From NCBI RefSeq assembly GCF_026544205.1, contig NZ_JALNUI010000019.1, positions 1 through 64,000 on the forward strand: a stretch of 64,000 nt of DNA. Direction: 5' to 3'. The notes beneath the pieces are model-generated. The model saw only the letters and a program-made list of their open reading frames with translations. It was not told where the DNA came from and did not search any database. The number at the start of each line of letters is the position of its first letter. Positions within the stretch are counted from its first letter, which is position 1. Positions 57,526-64,000 of this stretch are shown here, in pieces. The DNA comes from Curtobacterium sp. GC_Cur_3 (GTDB taxonomy: Bacteria > Actinomycetota > Actinomycetes > Actinomycetales > Microbacteriaceae). The position numbers and the translations under genes were made by a program.

Positions 57526-59228
57526 CCCGGCTGTTCAACGACCCGGCGGACTTCGCCGACGAGATGGTGGACGGCTTCGTCGCCGCGAACCAGTCCCGCG
57601 TCCGGAAGGTGCACGGCGGGGTCGCCCGCTCCACGGCGAGCCCGGACGGCACGGTCGCCCTGGTGATCGGTGGCGGCTCCGGCCACTACCCGGCGTTCGG
57701 CGGGCTCGTCGGGCACGGCCTCGCTGCGGGGGCGGCGATGGGGAACCTGTTCGCCAGCCCGTCCGCGCAGCAGGTCACCGCGGTCGCGAAGGCCTCCGAG
57801 CACGGCGGCGGGGTGCTGCTGTCCTACGGCAACTACGCCGGCGACGTGCTGAACTTCGACGCCGCCGAACGGGCCCTCCGTGACGCGGGCATCGAGGTCC
57901 GCACGGTCCGCGTCACCGACGACGTCGCCTCCGCCAGCGCGGACGAAGCGTCCAAGCGTCGTGGCATCGCGGGGGACCTCTGCGTCTTCAAGGTCGCCGG
58001 CGCCGCCGCCGAACAGGGCCTGACCCTGGAGGAGGTCACCGCGATCGCCGAACGGGCCAATGACCGCACCCGGTCCTTCGGGGTCGCGTTCTCCGGCTGC
58101 TCCCTCCCCGGCGCTGACGAGCCGCTGTTCACGGTCCCCGAGGGGCGCATGGCCATCGGGATGGGCATCCACGGGGAGCGGGGGATCGACGAAGCCGACG
58201 TCCCGAGCGCCGCGGACCTGACGCGTCTCCTGGTGGAGCGCCTGCTCGACGAGGTCCCGTCCGGCGTGGCGCTGCCGGGGGCGCACGTCGTGCCGATCCT
58301 GAACGGGCTGGGGAGCGTGAAGTACGAGGAGCTCTTCGTCGTCTACGCCACCGTCCAGCGGCTGCTCGAGGACGCGGGCGCGGTGATCGTGGAGCCCGAG
58401 GTCGGGGAGCTCGTCACGAGCTTCGACATGGCCGGCGTCTCGCTCACGCTCTTCTGGCCGGACGCGGAACTCGAACAGCTCTGGGCAGCACCGACTGACA
58501 CCCCCGCCTACCGCAAGGGCGGCGCCGTCCCGCAGGAGCGGCTCCCCGAGGACGTCCTCACCGCAGACGTCGCCCCGCCGATCGGACCCGCATCCGACGC
58601 CTCCCGCACCTCCGGGCAGCGCCTGGTCGAGGTCGTCGCCGCCGTGCGCCGGGTCGTCGACGACCACGCCGACGAGCTCGGCAGGCTGGACGCGGTCGCC
58701 GGTGACGGGGACCACGGCATCGGGATGCAGCGTGGTTCCACGGCTGCCGACGCTGCGGCGCGCGACGCAGCGGCCCGAGGTGCCGGTGCGGGCACGGTCC
58801 TCGCCATCGCGGGAGACGCCTGGTCCGACAAGGCCGGTGGCACGTCCGGCGCGATCTGGGGTGCCGCCCTGGAGGCTCTGGGCCGGGTCCTCGGCGACAC
58901 CGACCGGCCCGACGCGGCCACCGTCCAGACCGCGGTGCACGCCGCCACCGACGCCGTCCTCGCCTTCGGCGCGGTCGTCGGCGACAAGACCATGGTCGAC
59001 GCCCTCGTCCCCTTCGACGCGGTGTTGTCCCAGCGGCTCGATGCCGGCGTCCCGCTCCGTGAGGCGTGGCGGGCTGCCGCGGACGCCGCACGGGAGGCCG
59101 CCGACGGCACCGCCGCGCTGCTGCCGCGCATGGGACGGGCCCGGACGCACGCCGAGCACGCCGTCGGCACGCCGGACCCCGGCGCGGTGTCGTTCGCGCT
59201 CATCGTCGACGCGGTCGCCGCGTGCTGA
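57522..59228 (+). CDS. Dihydroxyacetone/L-erythrulose kinase (DhaK-DhaL fusion)
   Basis: 568 aa. DhaK domain: GGGSGHYPAFGGLVGHG, and GMGIHGERG with the His that binds the ketone. DhaL ATP-binding domain from about 370: AGDGDHGIGMQRG with the Mg-binding Asp residues, then AGDAWSDKAGGTSGA. ATP-dependent single-chain kinases of this type phosphorylate dihydroxyacetone or tetruloses (LerK, DerK in M. smegmatis). Neighbouring tetrose-type genes favour erythrulose. ATGA overlap upstream, 7-nt overlap downstream. Confidence 0.9.
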   Translation: MTRLFNDPADFADEMVDGFVAANQSRVRKVHGGVARSTASPDGTVALVIGGGSGHYPAFGGLVGHGLAAGAAMGNLFASPSAQQVTAVAKASEHGGGVLLSYGNYAGDVLNFDAAERALRDAGIEVRTVRVTDDVASASADEASKRRGIAGDLCVFKVAGAAAEQGLTLEEVTAIAERANDRTRSFGVAFSGCSLPGADEPLFTVPEGRMAIGMGIHGERGIDEADVPSAADLTRLLVERLLDEVPSGVALPGAHVVPILNGLGSVKYEELFVVYATVQRLLEDAGAVIVEPEVGELVTSFDMAGVSLTLFWPDAELEQLWAAPTDTPAYRKGGAVPQERLPEDVLTADVAPPIGPASDASRTSGQRLVEVVAAVRRVVDDHADELGRLDAVAGDGDHGIGMQRGSTAADAAARDAAARGAGAGTVLAIAGDAWSDKAGGTSGAIWGAALEALGRVLGDTDRPDAATVQTAVHAATDAVLAFGAVVGDKTMVDALVPFDAVLSQRLDAGVPLREAWRAAADAAREAADGTAALLPRMGRARTHAEHAVGTPDPGAVSFALIVDAVAAC

Positions 59229-59983
59229 CGATCGGCGTCTCGCTGAAGATGTACCTCGGCCATGCGCACACGGTCGCGTGGGCCGAGGCGGTCGCCGACG
59301 TCGCCCGGACGCACCCCGCCCTGACCGAGGGCGTCGTGGAGGTCTTCGTCGCGCCGACCTTCCCGGCACTCGTGCCGGTGCGGCAGGCGCTCGCGGGCTC
59401 GGGCGTGCTGCTCGCGGCGCAGGACCTCGCGACCGCCGACGAGGGCGCCTTCACCGGCGAGGTCTCCGGGCGCGAGCTCGCAGAGATCGGCGTCGACCTC
59501 GTCGAGATCGGCCACGCGGAGCGGCGCTCGCTGTTCCACGAGGACGACGCGACGGTCGCGGCGAAGGTGCGCGCCGCGTTCCGCAACCAGCTGCGGCCGC
59601 TGGTCTGCGTCGGGGAGCCGAGCCGAGCCTCCGTCCCGGACACCATCGCCACGGTGACTACCCAGCTCGACCGCGCCCTCGGGCCCGCCGTGGCGGACGG
59701 TTTCGCGAGTCCGGTCGTCGTCGCGTACGAGCCGGTCTGGGCCATCGGGGCTGCGCAGCCGGCGCCGGACGACCACGTCGTCGCGGTGCTCGCCGGCGTC
59801 GACGCCGCGCTGGCCACCCGTCCGGCGCTCGCGGGGAGCGTCGCGATCTACGGCGGCAGTGCTGGTCCGGGGCTGCTCACCCGCGGGCGGGGGCGGATCG
59901 GCGGGCTGTTCCTCGGCCGGTCCGCCCACGACCCGGAGGCGGTGCGGAGCGTCCTCGACGAGGCGCTGGCCCTGCACCGCTGA
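59222..59983 (+). CDS. Triosephosphate isomerase family protein (tetrulose-phosphate isomerase-like)
   Basis: 253 aa. TIM family: SLKMYLGHA (Lys equivalent), EIGHAERRSLF (catalytic His), VAYEPVWAIG (catalytic Glu), IYGGSAGPG phosphate loop. Divergent from the housekeeping TpiA normally found next to pgk, and similar in context to EryH/LerI, which isomerise L-erythrulose-1-phosphate. GTG start inside the end of the kinase gene. No RpiB-type second isomerase is visible in the window. Confidence 0.83.
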   Translation: MLTIGVSLKMYLGHAHTVAWAEAVADVARTHPALTEGVVEVFVAPTFPALVPVRQALAGSGVLLAAQDLATADEGAFTGEVSGRELAEIGVDLVEIGHAERRSLFHEDDATVAAKVRAAFRNQLRPLVCVGEPSRASVPDTIATVTTQLDRALGPAVADGFASPVVVAYEPVWAIGAAQPAPDDHVVAVLAGVDAALATRPALAGSVAIYGGSAGPGLLTRGRGRIGGLFLGRSAHDPEAVRSVLDEALALHR

Positions 59984-59997
59984 GGTCGTCCACGGAC

Positions 59998-60393
59998 CTA
60001 GCTGGCGGCCGAGTCCTCGGCGTCGTCCGTGCGGCTGGTCTCGGCGTCGGCCCTGTCGTCCGCGTCGCTCGACCCGACGCCCTTGAGGTCCGAGCGGGTG
60101 TTGGCGTGGATCGGCTCGCTGTGCCCGAAGGTGCGCGCGGCCGCGCGGAGGCGCTCGACGAAGTCGCCGTCCTCGTCCTCGAGCTGGTCGTCGTCGGCGT
60201 CCTCGACCACGACCTCGCTGGTCGGGCCGATCAGGATCTTCGTCGTGGTGCGCGTGCCGTCCGGTGCGATCGCCGGCACCGCGACGGTGTCGGCTCGGTC
60301 GCCGCCGGCGAGGGCGGCCGCGTACTCGATCACGGCGTCGGCGATGTCGTCGCCGGTCAGGATCGTGGTGTTGTCGTAGTGGATGTGTTTCAT
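59998..60393 (-). CDS. Hypothetical acidic protein
   Basis: 131 aa, family not named. Begins MKHIHYDNTTILTGDDIADAV with a compact alpha/beta N-terminal half (through ILIGPTSEVVVED) and an extremely acidic, disordered C-terminus (SDADDRADAE...). No membrane segment. GAGAGGGAACG ribosome site supports ATG 60393. Convergent with the isomerase gene. The start looks familiar from other Microbacteriaceae, which suggests conservation, but no function is known to me. Confidence 0.78.
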   Translation of the reverse strand: MKHIHYDNTTILTGDDIADAVIEYAAALAGGDRADTVAVPAIAPDGTRTTTKILIGPTSEVVVEDADDDQLEDEDGDFVERLRAAARTFGHSEPIHANTRSDLKGVGSSDADDRADAETSRTDDAEDSAAS

Positions 60394-60481
60394 CGTTCCC
60401 TCTCTCCGTCCATCTTGGCGCGGAACCGGGCAGCCGTCTTCCAGCCGCCGCGCGATCCGCACAGGACGGTGCGCAGCGGCG

Positions 60482-61150
60482 TCACTCCCGGGCGCCGGCG
60501 AGCCCGTGGTCGTTCGCGTAGACGACGAGCTGCACCCGGTCGCGCAGCCCGAGCTTGCCGAGCACGCTGCTGAGCTGGGTCTTCACGGTCGACTCGGTGA
60601 CGAACTCGCGCGCCGAGATCTCGCTGTTCGACAGGCCGCGTGCCGCCCAGCCGAAGACGATCCGCTCCCGCTCGGTCAGGGTGCCGAACTCGACCGGCTG
60701 CGGGGTCGGTGCCCGTTCGACGTCCTGCCCGAACAGCTGCGCGAGGTCGTTCGGGGCGATCACCGAGCTGCCCTCGTGCACGGCCCGGACCGCGGCGAAC
60801 AGGAACGACGGCGTCGCGTCCTTGAGCAGGAACCCGCTCGCGCCGAGCCGGATCGCGGTCGCGGCGGCGGGGTCGAGGCCGAAGGTGGTGAGCACGATGA
60901 CCCGGGGCAGGGGGTCCGGGAAGGTGCCGTCGAACAGTCGGCGGACGGTCTCGAGGCCGTCCGTCCGGGGCATCCGCATGTCGAGCAGGACGATGTCCGG
61001 GTGCAGCTCGGCGACCAGCGTCAGGGCCTCGGCACCGTCGGAGGCCTCACCGACGACCTCCATGTCCTCCTGCGCGTCGAGGACCACGCGGAGGCCGGCG
61101 CGGAACAGTGCCTGGTCGTCCGTCAGCAGGATCCGGATGGGCGTGGTCAC
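60482..61150 (-). CDS. NarL/LuxR-type response regulator
   Basis: 222 aa. Receiver domain with DDQ acidic pocket, phospho-Asp in VLLDMRMPRTDG and Lys in LLKDATP; C-terminal LuxR helix-turn-helix LTERERIVFGWAARGLSNSEIS. GTG start overlaps the kinase stop by 4 nt. Partner is the adjacent histidine kinase; targets unknown. Confidence 0.93.
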   Translation of the reverse strand: MTTPIRILLTDDQALFRAGLRVVLDAQEDMEVVGEASDGAEALTLVAELHPDIVLLDMRMPRTDGLETVRRLFDGTFPDPLPRVIVLTTFGLDPAAATAIRLGASGFLLKDATPSFLFAAVRAVHEGSSVIAPNDLAQLFGQDVERAPTPQPVEFGTLTERERIVFGWAARGLSNSEISAREFVTESTVKTQLSSVLGKLGLRDRVQLVVYANDHGLAGARE

Positions 61151-62337
61151 GGGGTGACTCCTTCGTCGCGGTCGAGCGGGATGCGGGCACGGGCGGCGAA
61201 GACGTCCTCGACGACCGCCGCGTCGAAGGACCCGTCGAGGGCGGCCAGGCGGGAGCGCATGCCGGCGATGCCCCGCCCTGAGCCGCCGGTCGCCCCGGTG
61301 CCGACGCGGTTCTCGACGTCGAGCACGACGTCGCCCGAGCGCCAGGTCTCGCGGACCGTGACCGGCTGCCCCGGGGCCCCGTGCCGCAGCGCGTTCGTGA
61401 GCATCTCCTGGAGCACCCGGCGGATCGCGGTGCCGGTGTCCGAGCGCATCGCCCTCGGGGTGCCGCGGACCGTGCGGTCGACCTCGACACCGGCGTCGCG
61501 GATGCCCTGCACGATCTCCTCGAGCGAGCCAGGGTCCACGCGGTCGCCGGTGCCGTCGATGTGACCGAGCACCTGTCGGACCTCGAGCAGGGAGCTACGG
61601 GCGGTGCTGGCGATGGTGGCGCTCACCTCGCGGATCCGTGCTTCGTCGTGCAGGAACGGCACCGAGTCGGCCTGGGCGATGATGACGGCGAGGGAGTGGC
61701 CCACGACGTCGTGGACGTCCCGGGCGATGGCACCGCGGATGCGTTCCGACTCGGCCTCGTCGACGGCGCGCGTGGCGACCTCCTCGGCCTGCACGCGGAG
61801 TTCGGACTCACGCACGCGCAGCGCGGACTCCCGGTTGCGCGACGTCAGCGACCGGACGGCCAGACCTGTCGCCCACACGACGAGCAGGGACGCCACCGGT
61901 GCGGCGAGGGCGATCAGCGCCTGGTCGAGCGGCCCGTTGACGAGCAGCGCGAACCGGAAGCCGGTGGTGGCGAGGTACACGGTCGCACCGACGCCCGCGA
62001 CGACGGCCAGGGCGCCGGACAGGACGACCTCGACCTTGTTGCCGACGATGACCGTCGTGCCGACGACGACGTAGAGCGCGATGTCGACCAGCGACGGTCG
62101 CTCGGAGCCGATGACCTGCACGGCGCCCAGCACGACGACCGCGAACATCGAGCCGGAGGGGGAGATCCGACGGACGGCGATCGCGACGACGGCGAGCACG
62201 ACCGCCCAGGTGCTCGCCTGCTCCAGCTCGACGTCCACCGGGGCGATGAACACCAGGCCGGCGACGAGCCCGAGGGCCAGGTCGATGACGACGGAAGCGG
62301 GCGCGATCGCCCTGATGAACCCCCGCCGATCGGTCAC
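61147..62337 (-). CDS. Two-component sensor histidine kinase (HisKA_3 type)
   Basis: 396 aa. Six or so membrane helices at the N-terminus (about 8-175) without a large extracellular sensor, a coiled-coil linker, then the H-box ARDVHDVVGHSLAVI and an ATPase domain (LQEMLTNALRHG, GRGIAGMRSRL). GTG 62337 overlaps the ligase stop (GTGA), so it is co-translated with the D-Ala ligase-like gene. It may sense envelope stress (inference from context). Confidence 0.92.
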   Translation of the reverse strand: MTDRRGFIRAIAPASVVIDLALGLVAGLVFIAPVDVELEQASTWAVVLAVVAIAVRRISPSGSMFAVVVLGAVQVIGSERPSLVDIALYVVVGTTVIVGNKVEVVLSGALAVVAGVGATVYLATTGFRFALLVNGPLDQALIALAAPVASLLVVWATGLAVRSLTSRNRESALRVRESELRVQAEEVATRAVDEAESERIRGAIARDVHDVVGHSLAVIIAQADSVPFLHDEARIREVSATIASTARSSLLEVRQVLGHIDGTGDRVDPGSLEEIVQGIRDAGVEVDRTVRGTPRAMRSDTGTAIRRVLQEMLTNALRHGAPGQPVTVRETWRSGDVVLDVENRVGTGATGGSGRGIAGMRSRLAALDGSFDAAVVEDVFAARARIPLDRDEGVTP

Positions 62338-63338
62338 CACGCGATCATCGCACGGGCGCGTCCGGTCGTCGCGAGCAGGGCGGCAACGAGGTCGACGTAC
62401 GGCAGACCCGTCGCGGCGAACATCCGCGGGACCTGCGACTGCTCGGTGAACCCCGGCGCCGTGTTCACCTCGTTCAGCACGACGCCGGTCGGGGTCACGA
62501 AGAAGTCGAAGCGGGCGACGCCGGCACACCCGAGCACGTCGTAGAGCGTCCGCGCGGCCTGCTCGAGTCGGGCGTGCTCCTCGGGACTGATCCGTGCGGG
62601 GACCGTGAAGTCGGCCGAGCCGTCGTACTTCTGCTCGCGGCCGAAGACCTCGCCGTGACGGACCCCGATCTCGAGCGTCGACCCCGCACGCACGCGGCCG
62701 TCGCGGTCGCGGAACAGCGCGATGTCGACCTCGCGACCGGTGACGAAGGCCTCGACGAGTGCGTGCTCGCCGGCCGAGAACGCCCGGTCCAGGGCGACCC
62801 CGAGGTCAGCGAGGTCCCGGACGACGGAGACGCCGTTGCTCGAACCGCCCGTCGTCGGCTTGACCACGACGGGGAGCTGCACGGCGACGGCGGGGAGGTC
62901 GTCACGAGCCGCACCCGGCCCGGCGGTGTCGTCCCGGTGCACGAGCTGCCCGGGCGCTGTGCGGATGCCGACCGCCTCGGCGATGGTCTTCGTCACCCAC
63001 TTGTCGATCCCGAGTGCCCCGGCGCGGACCGGTGACCCGACGAACGGCACGCCGAGCAGTCCGAGGAGCCCGGCGATCGCGCCGTCCTCGCCGCCGACGC
63101 CGTGCAGGACGGGGAACGCCACGTCGCCCGACGTCAGGACGGCCACCGCGTCGGTCGGGGAGAGCGTGGTGCCGTGCTCGTCGACCCACCCGCCGGACCG
63201 GTCGATCGTGAGCGGGACCGCGTCGTGTCCGAGCTGCCGCAGCGCCCGGGTGACCGCCGCGGCCGAGGCGAGGGAGACGTCGTGCTCGTCGTTGGCACCG
63301 CCGCCGATGACGGCGACGGTCTGCTGGGCGTCACGCAC
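62334..63338 (-). CDS. D-alanine--D-alanine ligase family protein (second copy)
   Basis: 334 aa. IGGGANDEHDVSLASAAAV, PVLHGVGGEDGAIAGLL, VVKPTTGGSSNGVSVV, ARFDFFVTPTG and LNEVNTAPGFTEQS. The omega-loop region reads GEVFGREQKYDGSADF, lacking the YDYxAKY tyrosine pattern of housekeeping Ddl, so the second substrate may differ (e.g. D-Ser, D-Lac or another D-amino acid). GTG start with GGAGG and 8-nt overlap with the racemase gene upstream. Confidence 0.88.
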   Translation of the reverse strand: MRDAQQTVAVIGGGANDEHDVSLASAAAVTRALRQLGHDAVPLTIDRSGGWVDEHGTTLSPTDAVAVLTSGDVAFPVLHGVGGEDGAIAGLLGLLGVPFVGSPVRAGALGIDKWVTKTIAEAVGIRTAPGQLVHRDDTAGPGAARDDLPAVAVQLPVVVKPTTGGSSNGVSVVRDLADLGVALDRAFSAGEHALVEAFVTGREVDIALFRDRDGRVRAGSTLEIGVRHGEVFGREQKYDGSADFTVPARISPEEHARLEQAARTLYDVLGCAGVARFDFFVTPTGVVLNEVNTAPGFTEQSQVPRMFAATGLPYVDLVAALLATTGRARAMIAW

Positions 63339-64000
63339 GGAGGGCCTCCCGGATGCGCTCGGTGTCCACGGTCCGGTCGGTGTCCACGGCGCGCTCGACG
63401 CTCGTCGTGCGGTGCACGCGCGCCACCCGCGTCCCGATCCGCGTCACGATCTCGTGCTCGATGGTGTCCGACCACGCGGCCCACTCCGCCACGGTCGGTT
63501 CCCCGGCGGCACCGGGTCCGAACACCGTGACGGTCTCCCCGGCGTCCAGACGGTCGTCCCCGGTGTCGACGACGACCATGTCCATCGAGAACCGGCCGAC
63601 CAGGGGGCGCCGACGTCCGCGGACGAGCACCTCCGCCCGCTCGGACGCGGCGCGGGGCAGCCCGTCGCCGTAGCCGATCGGCAGGAGCGCCAGGTTCGTC
63701 CGCCGGTCCACGACGTGGTCCAGGCCGTACCCGACGCCGGTGCCGGGCTCGACCTGCCGTGCGGCGGCGACCTGGGTGGTGAGCGAGAGGGCGGGACGCA
63801 GCGCCGTCGAGGTGCCCGACGGGTCGATGCCGAACAGGCCGGCGCCGATCCGGTGCAGGTCGAAGCCGTCGCCGACGCCGGTGATGGTCGCGGCGGTCGC
63901 GGCGAGGTGGGTCACGGACGGCGTCAGTCCGCTCCGCCGAGCCGTCCGCACGGCGTTCCGGAAGAGCAGGCGCTCGCGGGCGTTCTGCGGGTGGTCGGCC
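63331..64000 (-). CDS. Alanine racemase, N-terminus beyond window
   Basis: C-terminal ~220 residues; the frame is open to the edge (the visible start reads ADHPQNARERLLFRNAV). The beta-domain motifs TPSVTHLAATAA, RIGAGLFGIDP (PLP phosphate contacts), PIGYGDGLPR with the catalytic Tyr, and GRFSMDMVVVDTG are present. Interconverts L- and D-alanine with PLP. First visible gene of an operon with the D-Ala ligase-like gene and a two-component system. Long His/Thr/Arg-rich tail after VTRIGTRVARV. Confidence 0.9.
   Translation of the reverse strand, partial: ADHPQNARERLLFRNAVRTARRSGLTPSVTHLAATAATITGVGDGFDLHRIGAGLFGIDPSGTSTALRPALSLTTQVAAARQVEPGTGVGYGLDHVVDRRTNLALLPIGYGDGLPRAASERAEVLVRGRRRPLVGRFSMDMVVVDTGDDRLDAGETVTVFGPGAAGEPTVAEWAAWSDTIEHEIVTRIGTRVARVHRTTSVERAVDTDRTVDTERIREALRA

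Noticed and set aside
60482-64000. Classical vancomycin resistance cluster
   Set aside because: No VanH or VanX is seen and the regulator pair is NarL-type; only a loose analogy is supported by the visible genes.

Overview
The window is a high-GC actinobacterial chromosome segment centred on the replication origin. Gene order (trxB-trxA, parB-parA-rsmG-jag-yidC-yidD-rnpA-rpmH, dnaA-oriC-dnaN-gnd-recF-dciA-gyrB-gyrA, then crgA, pknB-pknA-pbpA-rodA-pstP-fhaB-fhaA) is the classic actinobacterial core. Together with the codon bias, the gnd gene between dnaN and recF and the ParB-parS layout, it points to Microbacteriaceae, most likely Curtobacterium or a close relative. The genus is an inference from gene content, not from a search.

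Layout. (1) 1-7.65 kb, plus strand: the 3' part of a DUF6049-MurJ fusion, thioredoxin reductase and thioredoxin, a PLP aminotransferase, an ATP-grasp D-Ala-D-Ala ligase-like enzyme and a DUF218 (YdcF-like) protein. (2) 7.65-13.07 kb, minus strand: parB, parA, rsmG, jag, yidC, yidD, rnpA and rpmH, mostly coupled by 1-4 nt overlaps, with four parS sites. (3) 13.07-24.6 kb, plus strand: dnaA with DnaA boxes upstream, oriC (15.0-15.47 kb), dnaN, gnd, recF, dciA, gyrB, gyrA and a DUF3566 membrane protein, followed by tRNA-Ile and tRNA-Ala. (4) 24.98-25.9 kb: a non-coding tandem array of about 210-bp units built from nested hairpins. (5) 26-38.8 kb: a hypothetical membrane protein, cyclophilin, rhomboid protease, a DnaA-box-like cluster, crgA, pabA/trpG, the Ser/Thr kinase and cell-elongation operon, and tRNA-Leu. 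(6) 39-64 kb, accessory region: an NAD-dependent epimerase and a secreted esterase; a hydrolase/GMC/amine-oxidase operon; a three-gene amide-forming cluster resembling the NAGGN osmolyte 'trio' but with a different ligase and peptidase; a GntR-controlled operon that looks like tetritol/tetrulose catabolism; and, on the minus strand, alanine racemase, a second D-Ala-D-Ala ligase-like gene and a NarL-type two-component system.

How it fits together. The left and centre encode replication initiation, origin segregation, membrane insertion, topology control, and phospho-regulated wall elongation (PknA/PknB/PstP/FhaA/FhaB acting on RodA, PbpA and probably MurJ). The best candidates for undescribed biology are the hairpin-repeat array with its dispersed copy, the extra DnaA-box cluster 13 kb from oriC, the parS embedded in a perfect 40-bp palindrome, the GCS2/ATP-grasp + AsnO-like + S9 peptidase operon, and the alr-ddl-two-component operon. 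Homology calls come from recognised motifs and gene context; no searches were run.
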